Assembly: GCA_947177695.1 (NCBI GenBank)
Contig: CAMWVO010000151.1
Span: forward strand, 1 to 5,676
Direction of reading: 5' to 3'
Origin: an uncultured Clostridia bacterium
Lineage (GTDB): Bacteria > Bacillota > Clostridia > Oscillospirales > Ruminococcaceae
Length of the DNA: 5,676 bases
Shown here: piece by piece, positions 1-5,378 of the stretch
How the letters are laid out: each line of letters opens with the position of its first letter
Numbering within the stretch: the first letter of the stretch is position 1
Made by a program: the position numbers and the translations under genes
The notes under the pieces: generated by a model
What the model was told of the DNA's origin: nothing
The model's database searches: none
What the model saw: only the letters and a program-made list of their open reading frames with translations

Positions 1-81
1 CGCGTCCACTTCAAAAACAAATGCCGCCGACCCCACCGCACCAGCAGCTGTAGCAAGCGGTCCTCCATACCCTCTGTTCCC
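1..81 (-). other. Inverted, degraded kdsA-like segment (probable fold-back chimera)
   Basis: Read on the minus strand this stretch translates without a stop. It gives a peptide whose pattern, GNR-x-Y-x-x-PLA-x-AA-x-AVG-x-x-A-x-x-FEV, has the spacing expected of the KdsA region just before the catalytic-barrel motif FFE-x-HPDPDNA. The plus strand immediately after it (from about 82) begins VGADALFFEE, the same part of KdsA in the opposite direction. Many apparent changes are towards Gly/Pro/Ala codons, and the stretch is about 60% G+C, clearly richer than the neighbouring genes. The plus-strand frame also stays open here but gives no KdsA-like sequence. The simplest reading is an inverted chimeric or low-quality contig end. 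A true inversion of part of a second kdsA copy is the alternative. Confidence 0.5.
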
Positions 82-219
82 GTTGGGGCCGACGCATTGT
101 TTTTTGAAGAACACCCTGATCCGGATAATGCTCTTTCCGATGGGGCTAACATGGTAAAATTGGACGAGTTTGAGGGTATTCTCGGCAGAATAATAAAGGT
201 ATACGATGCGGTTCATTAA
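82..219 (+). CDS. kdsA: 3-deoxy-D-manno-octulosonate-8-phosphate synthase, C-terminal fragment
   Basis: KdsA condenses phosphoenolpyruvate with D-arabinose-5-phosphate to make Kdo-8-phosphate, in the cytosol. Only the last 45 residues can be read reliably: VGADALFFEE, then HPDPDNALSDG, then a helical tail ending YDAVH and a TAA stop. The E-x-HPDPDxAxxDG block is the conserved C-terminal barrel signature of KdsA. Here it is followed by AN-M where PN or PS is more usual. The reading frame continues open to base 1, but upstream of about 82 the translation stops resembling KdsA, because the DNA there looks inverted (see the 1-81 entry). The gene is therefore broken or mis-assembled at its 5' side in this window. 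kdsD follows after a 20-base gap, and the protein makes the next pathway intermediate from KdsD's product. I am sure of the family; the true 5' structure is unknown. Confidence 0.85.
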   Translation, partial: VGADALFFEEHPDPDNALSDGANMVKLDEFEGILGRIIKVYDAVH

Positions 220-239
220 CTGAAGGAGAGAATTTTGCT

Positions 240-1205
240 ATGGATAAACTTGCTGAGGGGAAGAGAGTCTTTGATGTTGAGATCGAGGCACTCCGCAGGA
301 CAAGAGACTGCCTTGATGAGACATATTTGAAGATATTGGATCTGATCACGAATTGTTCCGGAAAGGTCATTGTTATGGGTATTGGTAAGCCGGGGCATAT
401 AGCCGCCAAGCTTGCTGCTACGTTTGCCAGTTTGGGTACTCCGGCATTTCGTCTGCATCCGGCAGAAGCAATGCACGGTGATTTGGGAATGGTTTCTCCG
501 AATGATGTCGTAATTGCTATAAGCTTCAGCGGTGAGAGTGATGAGATAGTACGTATTCTTCCTAACATCAAAATGATAGGCGCTGCTCTCGTAGGAATTA
601 CGGGCAATCCGAATTCTACACTTGCTCAGGCATCTGATGTTGTTCAGTATTTGCCTAAATTTGAAGAGGCTTGCTATTTGGGCCTTGCGCCTACATCAAG
701 CACAACGGCAGCGCTTTGTTACGGCGATTCATTGGCAGTGGTTGCAAGCGGCATATACGGTTTCAAAGATTCTGATTTTGGTAAATTTCATCCCGCAGGA
801 AGTCTTGGCAAGAAGCTTATACTTAAAGTTGACGATCTTATGGCTCGTGATGATGAGGTACCTAAGGTTACTATGGGAACTTTACTTATGGATGCTATCC
901 CGGTCATGTCTAAGAAAGGACTCGGTATTGTATCGGTTGTTGACGAAAAGGATCATTTGTCAGGTATCATATGTGACGGAGATTTGCGGCGAATTATTGA
1001 AAAGCATATTGATATATACAATGTTGCGGTTGATGAAGTTATGATAAAAAATCCGAAAACAATAAACAGAGAAAGGCTTGCCGTAGATGCGCTTCGTTTC
1101 ATCAAACAGCACAGTATCAATAATTTGCCTGTGACAGATGTCAATAATGTGCTGATCGGGACAATTACATGGCAGCAAATTGTAAAGGCGGGTATCGTAA
1201 CATGA
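240..1205 (+). CDS. kdsD: D-arabinose-5-phosphate isomerase (SIS + two CBS domains)
   Basis: Interconverts D-ribulose-5-phosphate and D-arabinose-5-phosphate, the committed entry to Kdo synthesis. The 321-residue length is typical of KdsD/KpsF/GutQ enzymes. An N-terminal SIS domain (about 40-175) holds GIGKPGH (47-53), HPAEAMHGDLGM (73-84), SFSGES (95-100) and APTSSTTAALCYGDSLA (150-166). Two CBS domains follow (about 197-255 and 262-321). Residues K50, E102, E143 and H184 match the E. coli KdsD catalytic residues K59, E111, E152 and H193, each at a constant offset of nine. One difference is GKPG where E. coli has GKSG. The start is the ATG 11 bases after an AAGGAG ribosome site (223-228). 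The GutQ/KpsF paralogues have the same fold, but adjacency to kdsA and kdsC favours the KdsD role. Confidence 0.95.
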   Translation: MDKLAEGKRVFDVEIEALRRTRDCLDETYLKILDLITNCSGKVIVMGIGKPGHIAAKLAATFASLGTPAFRLHPAEAMHGDLGMVSPNDVVIAISFSGESDEIVRILPNIKMIGAALVGITGNPNSTLAQASDVVQYLPKFEEACYLGLAPTSSTTAALCYGDSLAVVASGIYGFKDSDFGKFHPAGSLGKKLILKVDDLMARDDEVPKVTMGTLLMDAIPVMSKKGLGIVSVVDEKDHLSGIICDGDLRRIIEKHIDIYNVAVDEVMIKNPKTINRERLAVDALRFIKQHSINNLPVTDVNNVLIGTITWQQIVKAGIVT

Positions 1206-1636
1206 TGGACTTGGATCTGGAAAAAGTAAAAAAGTTATCAGCGGCGGCATATAACTTTCTTGACGGATTTGACCCGTGTGAATACGAAGACGGTCGTCAT
1301 GAAATCTGTGACGGAGTTTATGTAAACATAGAAACATACGTTACATATCCGCGGGAGGAGAGAAAATTTGAATCCCATGAAAAATATATAGATATTCAGT
1401 ACATGATATCAGGAAGAGAGATAGTAACAGCTGCACCTGTTTCAGATTTGGAGGTTTGTGATCCGTACGATGAAGAACGGGACATATCTTTTTATTTTAA
1501 TTGTCTTAAAGGAACTGATATGCTGCTTAATGAAGGCGATTTTTTGATTTTTAAGCCGGGAACAGCGCATATGCCATGTATATGTATTGATAAAAGAGAG
1601 TCCGTAAGAAAAGCTGTTATTAAGGTTCCTGTTTAG
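1202..1636 (+). CDS. YhcH/YjgK/YiaL (TabA/EbgC-like) family protein, candidate sugar anomerase
   Basis: A 144-residue cupin-like cytosolic protein of the YhcH/TabA (DUF386) family, members of which bind free sugars or sugar acids; E. coli YhcH has been linked to sialic acid anomerisation. Family motifs are visible: FESHEKYIDIQY (56-67, with H59, D64 and E57), GREI (71-74), FKPGTAHMP (117-125, with H123) and a C-terminal RKAVIKV strand (136-142). The ATG overlaps the kdsD stop as ATGA, so the two genes are translationally coupled. A weak AGGCGGG ribosome site lies at 1186-1192. An upstream in-frame start at 1169 lies inside kdsD, lacks family similarity before residue MMDLDL, and is rejected. 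Being embedded between Kdo genes suggests it acts on free Kdo or A5P. That substrate is my inference, not something the sequence proves. Confidence 0.88.
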   Translation: MMDLDLEKVKKLSAAAYNFLDGFDPCEYEDGRHEICDGVYVNIETYVTYPREERKFESHEKYIDIQYMISGREIVTAAPVSDLEVCDPYDEERDISFYFNCLKGTDMLLNEGDFLIFKPGTAHMPCICIDKRESVRKAVIKVPV

Positions 1637-1690
1637 AAATTTATTTGGACGCTTTTGATATGTAATTTTATTAATAATATTTGAACCCAA

Positions 1691-1698
1691 TAGGAGGA
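1691..1698 (+). promoter_or_regulatory. Ribosome binding site deciding the glf start
   Basis: TAGGAGGA lies 9-10 bases before the ATG at 1708. It rules out the longer in-frame TTG start at 1681, which would place this ideal Shine-Dalgarno sequence inside the coding region and add nine residues before the Rossmann strand. Confidence 0.8.
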
Positions 1699-1707
1699 TC
1701 AATAACA

Positions 1708-2829
1708 ATGGTAAATTATCTGATTGTTGGAGCTGGTCTTTATGGAGCAGTTTTTGCTCAGCAGGCTAAAGCTGCCGGAAAATCTGTTCTTGTGATAGAA
1801 CGGCGTTCTCACATCGCCGGCAATATTTATACTGAAGATGTAGAAGGCATTAATGTACATAAGTACGGCGCGCATATTTTCCATACAAACAGTAAAGCAG
1901 TTTGGGAATATGTTCAGCAATTTGCAGAATTTAACCGCTTTACAAACTCTCCGGTTGCTAATTATCACGGTGAGTTGTATTCCTTGCCTTTTAATATGTA
2001 TACGTTCAATAAAATGTGGGGAGCAGTCACACCTGAGGAAGCTGCTGCAAAAATTGAAGAGCAAAGAAAAGAAGTTGTCGGGGAACCGCGAAACCTTGAA
2101 GAACAAGCTATTTCATTGGTGGGACGTGACGTATATGAAAAGCTGGTTAAAGGATATACTGAAAAACAGTGGGGAAGAGATTGCAAGGAACTGCCAAGCT
2201 TTATTATAAAACGGCTTCCGGTTCGGCTCACTTTTGATAATAATTACTTCAATGCGCTTTATCAGGGAATCCCTATTGGCGGGTATACCAATATGGTTGA
2301 GCATATGCTTGACGGGATAGAAGTCAGACTGAATGTGGATTATCTGGAGGATAAGGAGTATTGGAATTTGCAAGCAGAGAAGGTCATATACACGGGTCCG
2401 ATAGATGCATATTTCAATTATTCTCTCGGTAATCTTGAGTACCGTTCAGTACGATTTGAAACAGAGCTTCTTGACATTCCGAATTTCCAAGGCAACGCCG
2501 CTGTGAATTATACTGACAGAGAGACCCCGTGGACCAGGATTATTGAACACAAATGGTTTGAGTTTGGAAAGGATATAAACGGCAATGATCTTCCGAAGAC
2601 TGTTATAAGCCGTGAGTACAGTTCTGAGTGGAAACCGGGAGATGAACCTTATTATCCGGTGAATGATGAAAAGAATGGCGCTTTGTACCTTAAATACAAA
2701 GCTTTGGCTGAAAACGAAAAAGATGTGATTTTCGGAGGACGGCTTGGAGAGTATAAGTATTACGATATGGATCAGGTTATAGATGCTGCCTTAAGAACGT
2801 CAAATAAAGCATTGAAAATGAACAAATAA
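1708..2829 (+). CDS. glf: UDP-galactopyranose mutase
   Basis: Flavoenzyme that interconverts UDP-galactopyranose and UDP-galactofuranose, the donor for Galf in capsules, O-antigens and other surface glycans. From the ATG at 1708 the product is 373 residues, the usual family size. The N-terminus is an FAD-binding Rossmann motif GAGLYG (8-13) followed by the ribose-binding acidic residue E31. Further signatures are HKYGAHIFHT (51-60), YTEKQWG (150-156), LPVRLTFDNNYF (170-181), TGPIDAYF (229-236), ETPWTRIIEHK (272-282) and the C-terminal FAD-binding stretch GGRLGEYKYYDMDQVI (343-358). All key stretches are present and nothing looks truncated. It lies 71 bases after the YhcH-family gene and 39 bases before kdsC, in the same direction. 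This suggests the Kdo made here enters a glycan that also carries Galf. Confidence 0.97.
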   Translation: MVNYLIVGAGLYGAVFAQQAKAAGKSVLVIERRSHIAGNIYTEDVEGINVHKYGAHIFHTNSKAVWEYVQQFAEFNRFTNSPVANYHGELYSLPFNMYTFNKMWGAVTPEEAAAKIEEQRKEVVGEPRNLEEQAISLVGRDVYEKLVKGYTEKQWGRDCKELPSFIIKRLPVRLTFDNNYFNALYQGIPIGGYTNMVEHMLDGIEVRLNVDYLEDKEYWNLQAEKVIYTGPIDAYFNYSLGNLEYRSVRFETELLDIPNFQGNAAVNYTDRETPWTRIIEHKWFEFGKDINGNDLPKTVISREYSSEWKPGDEPYYPVNDEKNGALYLKYKALAENEKDVIFGGRLGEYKYYDMDQVIDAALRTSNKALKMNK

Positions 2830-2868
2830 ATTGTCTTGATATGACAAAGCTGAGGTTAGAATAGAAAA

Positions 2869-3333
2869 ATGGTAAAATATCTGATTATGGACGTTGACGG
2901 AACGCTCACTGACGGAAAAATCTATATGTCTCCATCAGGCGAAGCCATGAAAGCATTCAATATAAAAGATGGCTGCGGAATACATGATCTGCTTATTCCT
3001 AACCATATTACACCCGTGATCATCACAGGACGCTCATCTGATATTGTCATGAATCGCTGTAGTGAGCTTGGAATTACAGCGGTCTATCAGGGAGTCGGCA
3101 ATAAGTTGGATAAACTCCGTTCGATTGCAGATGATCTCTCAACTGTGGCATATATCGGTGATGATATAAACGATTTATCCTGTATGGAAGCTATAAAAAA
3201 TGCCGGTGGGTTAACCGGCTGTCCTGCTGATGCAGTAAAAACAATTTTGAGCATTTCACATTATGTTGCTGACCATAACGGGGGAGACGGAGCTGTCAGA
3301 GATTTTATTGAATGGTTGCTGCAGAAGCAATAA
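2869..3333 (+). CDS. kdsC: 3-deoxy-D-manno-octulosonate-8-phosphate phosphatase
   Basis: HAD-superfamily phosphatase that removes phosphate from Kdo-8-phosphate to release free Kdo. The 154-residue protein is a bare KdsC core, shorter than the 188-residue E. coli protein mainly at the N-terminus. HAD motif I is DVDGTLTDG (8-16; nucleophile D8 and acid/base D10). Motif II is ITGR (52-55), motif III is probably K79, and motif IV is GDDIND (97-102). The C-terminal GGDGAVRDFIE (138-148) is the KdsC tail that reaches into the neighbouring subunit of the tetramer. The start is the ATG after a GAGGT site (2852-2856). It is the last gene of the operon, and a strong terminator follows. Related HAD phosphatases act on sialic or legionaminic acid precursors, but kdsA and kdsD alongside make Kdo-8-P the natural substrate. 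Confidence 0.93.
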   Translation: MVKYLIMDVDGTLTDGKIYMSPSGEAMKAFNIKDGCGIHDLLIPNHITPVIITGRSSDIVMNRCSELGITAVYQGVGNKLDKLRSIADDLSTVAYIGDDINDLSCMEAIKNAGGLTGCPADAVKTILSISHYVADHNGGDGAVRDFIEWLLQKQ

Positions 3334-3462
3334 TATGCGGTTACTGCCGTGTGTTTTTATAAGCAAAGTATTGCTGCCCGTAATTGCAGCAATACTTTTT
3401 AAGCTTGTACAAATTTTGTAGGAAACGGTTTCTCCGTCAGGTTTGTAATTAATTTCGTACAT
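3256..3462 (-). CDS. Doubtful small ORF with a good ribosome site, antisense to the kdsC end
   Basis: An ATG at 3462 follows an AGGAG sequence (3473-3477) with ideal ten-base spacing and opens a 68-codon frame. The first half is hydrophilic and protein-like (MYEINYKPDGETVSYK), and I do not recognise it. The second half runs backwards through the operon terminator and the last 78 bases of kdsC, where coding in this frame is implausible as an evolved gene. It may be the surviving 5' end of a gene of the right-hand mobile segment, cut off at the boundary with the chromosomal operon, or a chance frame. The ribosome site is the main reason for listing it. Confidence 0.25.
   Translation of the reverse strand: MYEINYKPDGETVSYKICTSLKSIAAITGSNTLLIKTHGSNRILLLLQQPFNKISDSSVSPVMVSNIM
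3365..3400 (+). terminator. Intrinsic terminator of the kds-glf operon
   Basis: A perfect 13-base-pair inverted repeat (AAAGTATTGCTGC at 3365-3377 pairing with 3386-3398) has an eight-base loop. Its distal edge runs into five T residues (3396-3400). It sits 32 bases after the kdsC stop. Read from the other strand the stem is not followed by a clean U-tract, so it works mainly for the plus-strand operon. Confidence 0.9.
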
Positions 3463-3571
3463 TGAGATCCCGCTCCTACAAAAATGTTTATTCCAAATAG
3501 AATAGGTATAATTCAGGCAGATACATTTTATTTGCTGTTTATATTTCCTTACCCTCGTCTAATATGGCTGC

Positions 3572-5188
3572 TTAAGTTTGATTCGGATTAAAATAAGCGC
3601 AGCGAAAGCCGATTTGGTTGTTGGAATTCAATGGAGCGTTGTTTAATGCCACATCAAATACGCCGGCGTTTGCGCCGTTGTTCCAGTTTCCGCCATGAAT
3701 CGGGAATCGCTCACCTGAGTTTACCACGTAAAAATAATCTTCTTCATAACCATTTGAATCGGCAGGATAAAGAGCAAGAGCTTTCATGATTTCGGGGATT
3801 TCAACTCCGCTGTCAACTGCAAGTGTTTTAAAAGTATTGCCATAAGCACTGGTTAATTGATTTGTCAGTGATGTACTGACAGTACATTTATTATTTTTCA
3901 AAGCGTACTTAAGTGTACCCGTTGTTCCCGGAACGACAAGAGAACCGTCTGACATTATGGCTTTCCAAGGTGCGTTTGTATTAGATACGGAAATATTCAT
4001 ATCTGCTGCGTCGTTATTGGCTAAAATCTGTATTTCGCCATTGTTTAGTCTTACACCGGAATTCCATTCCCACACGTTACCGTTTAGATCCGCGATACCT
4101 GCGTAGGTATTGTCGTGATACCATGATATCTCGCCGCTTCCTGTTGCTGTTCGGACTGTTTTTCCGTTATCCAGCAATGTTGCAGCAGCTTTTTGCGGCA
4201 AATTCATTTCATAAGTATCTTTGCCGTAATTGTTATTTCCCTTTGGCATAGTACCGTTTTTCTTGCACCAAAGAGCAATAGCAGCCCACTCGGCGTTAGT
4301 CATCAAATGCCAGCCCGCACCTTTGCTTTTGCAGTAATTCCATGCCTGGTCGAAATTGACATTTGTGGCAGGATCTTTCATAGGTAAGCTATATGCCTTG
4401 TCGTATTCAACTACGTTCTGATATTTGGAAATATAGATCACATTATGTTCAATGCCATTAATGATAAATGCAGGGTGAACTGTATGGCTTGCACCGTCAA
4501 TGACCTCGTCCAGATAAAATTTGGGTATTGCCACCATAACAGAGGGCTTGCCTGCGTTATCATAAATCAGAAAGTTATTCGGGTGAGCGATTTGTACTGC
4601 AAGGTTTTGAACTTCTTTTGCGGAAATAGTACCGTCACTGCTTGCGGTAATAGTATTTTCGTCAACCTTTACACCGCCTAATTTTTCTTTCGTAGCAGGA
4701 TAAATTTCGGCAGGTGCGGGAGTCTGCGAAGCAATTTCAGCGCGCTCAGCAGCGTCAATAGCTTTCTGAACCTCAAGCTGTGTCTGATTGAACAGCTGTT
4801 CAGCCGTTGTTTCATTAGGCAGTGACATGAGACTAATATCATCGCTTACAGTGAATGGATTACTCTGAAATTTAGCGACAACATTTTCACCGTTTACACC
4901 TGTCAGCATAAAGAGAACCTTTCCCGCAATTGCCGAAAAATCAGAGGTAATTGTACCTTTCAGATATATGTACTTTTCATCACATTTTGTGTGACGGAGC
5001 ACCTGTACTGCCGAGTTTTCACCGTCCTCGGAAACTTCGGAAAAACGAAAGCTCAGCGTAGAGAGGTCGCAATCGTCGTGATAACGCGGAACTGCAATTT
5101 CCACCGTGTCAAACGAGTTTTCTCCCTCGGTTATTTTGTGAGAGCTATTTGTCAGGATCAAGCTTTTGCCTACAACTTTGAACTTCAT
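3572..5188 (-). CDS. Phage tail-fibre-like protein with C-terminal DGR variable C-type-lectin domain
   Basis: A 538-residue protein with no signal peptide or membrane segment. Residues 1-118 are a beta-rich domain resembling phage baseplate/tail N-terminal modules. Residues 125-152 are a likely helical coiled coil, and 165-190 (LGGVKVDENT...DGTISA) resemble a repeat common in tail fibres. From about 200 the chain enters a formylglycine-generating-enzyme/C-type-lectin fold: FDQAWNYCKSKGAGWHLMTNAEWAAIA (279-305) and GIADLNGNVWEWN (364-376). The last 40 residues, GGNWNNGANAGVF...NN...NSNN...IGFRCAY (499-532), are the classic DGR variable-region pattern. Its role is probably ligand or receptor binding with retroelement-driven diversification; that is inference from the family. 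The ATG at 5188 follows an AGGAAAG site. A longer frame to 5269 would translate the leader hairpin and is rejected. Confidence 0.88.
   Translation of the reverse strand: MKFKVVGKSLILTNSSHKITEGENSFDTVEIAVPRYHDDCDLSTLSFRFSEVSEDGENSAVQVLRHTKCDEKYIYLKGTITSDFSAIAGKVLFMLTGVNGENVVAKFQSNPFTVSDDISLMSLPNETTAEQLFNQTQLEVQKAIDAAERAEIASQTPAPAEIYPATKEKLGGVKVDENTITASSDGTISAKEVQNLAVQIAHPNNFLIYDNAGKPSVMVAIPKFYLDEVIDGASHTVHPAFIINGIEHNVIYISKYQNVVEYDKAYSLPMKDPATNVNFDQAWNYCKSKGAGWHLMTNAEWAAIALWCKKNGTMPKGNNNYGKDTYEMNLPQKAAATLLDNGKTVRTATGSGEISWYHDNTYAGIADLNGNVWEWNSGVRLNNGEIQILANNDAADMNISVSNTNAPWKAIMSDGSLVVPGTTGTLKYALKNNKCTVSTSLTNQLTSAYGNTFKTLAVDSGVEIPEIMKALALYPADSNGYEEDYFYVVNSGERFPIHGGNWNNGANAGVFDVALNNAPLNSNNQIGFRCAYFNPNQT
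3590..3694 (-). other. Probable DGR variable region (VR)
   Basis: This covers residues 499-533 of the tail-fibre-like protein, at its extreme C-terminus where DGR targets carry their VR. It is rich in AAC/AAT asparagine codons (N501, N503, N504, N507, N516, N517, N521, N523, N524), the codons that adenine-directed mutagenesis diversifies. It ends in the invariant GFR block. The 3660-3694 part is about two-thirds G+C, unlike the AT-rich body of the gene, as expected if the segment is copied in from a template. Exact VR boundaries need the template repeat, which is not in this window. Confidence 0.7.
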
Positions 5189-5215
5189 AAAATCTTTCCT
5201 TTCAAAAAATAAATT
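5189..5215 (-). promoter_or_regulatory. Ribosome binding site and U-rich leader of the tail-fibre gene
   Basis: Read on the minus strand, the leader hairpin is followed by AATTTATTTTTTG, then GAAAGGAAAG and the ATG at 5188. The AGGAAAG is the likely Shine-Dalgarno sequence at normal spacing and fixes the start codon. The U-rich stretch directly after the hairpin makes it terminator-like. Confidence 0.6.
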
Positions 5216-5258
5216 CTTTCCGTGCAGCAGAGATGTTCTCTTTTTTCTGCACGGAAAG
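5216..5258 (-). terminator. Leader hairpin with U-tract: attenuator-like element
   Basis: A perfect 12-base-pair inverted repeat (CTTTCCGTGCAG pairing with CTGCACGGAAAG) has a 19-base loop. The loop itself can form a small GAGA/TCTC stem. On the minus strand the stem is followed after two bases by a U-rich run. It lies between the promoter at 5276-5304 and the start codon at 5188. It could therefore terminate transcripts before the tail-fibre gene (attenuation), end read-through from the upstream gene, or stabilise the mRNA 5' end. No competing antiterminator or ligand-binding aptamer is evident. Confidence 0.65.
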
Positions 5259-5275
5259 TTTGTTCCCATAATTTA

Positions 5276-5304
5276 AGTATAGCTAAGAACAAATATTTTG
5301 ACAA
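5276..5304 (-). promoter_or_regulatory. Sigma-A promoter of the tail-fibre gene
   Basis: On the minus strand TTGTCA (-35, 5299-5304) and TATACT (-10, 5276-5281) are separated by exactly 17 bases. Each matches five of six consensus positions. Transcription should begin near 5264-5269, which places the hairpin at 5216-5258 immediately inside the leader. The gene therefore appears to have its own promoter rather than depending on the upstream gene. Confidence 0.75.
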
Positions 5305-5378
5305 TATTTTAGAAAGAAGATTAGATAAAAAAATAATAGTTGCACTGTTCAATGGAACATATATTCATTTATAGTAAA

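Noticed and set aside
146..607. Minus-strand 153-codon frame opposite kdsA/kdsD
   Set aside because: Antisense shadow of well-supported genes, with low-complexity unlike-protein composition and no ribosome site considered convincing.
1169..1201. Upstream extension of the YhcH-family gene
   Set aside because: It lies inside kdsD in another frame, has no family similarity and no ribosome site; the ATGA overlap start at 1202 fits better.
1640..1680. Possible internal promoter before glf (TTGGAC and an AT-rich -10-like stretch)
   Set aside because: Both boxes match the consensus poorly and the stretch is simply AT-rich; the short gap is consistent with one operon.
2831..2847. Short inverted repeat TTGTC/GACAA between glf and kdsC
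   Set aside because: Only five base pairs with no U-tract; expected by chance and not a terminator.
3486..3502. TATTC/GAATA inverted repeat in the gap after the tail-fibre gene
   Set aside because: Five AT-rich base pairs without a U-tract or G+C core; too weak to call a terminator or attachment site.
4193..5212. Plus-strand open frames opposite the tail-fibre-like gene
   Set aside because: Antisense shadows of a clearly recognisable protein; none shows family motifs.
5189..5269. N-terminal extension of the tail-fibre-like protein
   Set aside because: The extra 27 codons translate the leader hairpin and the likely transcription start region; a good ribosome site supports the ATG at 5188.
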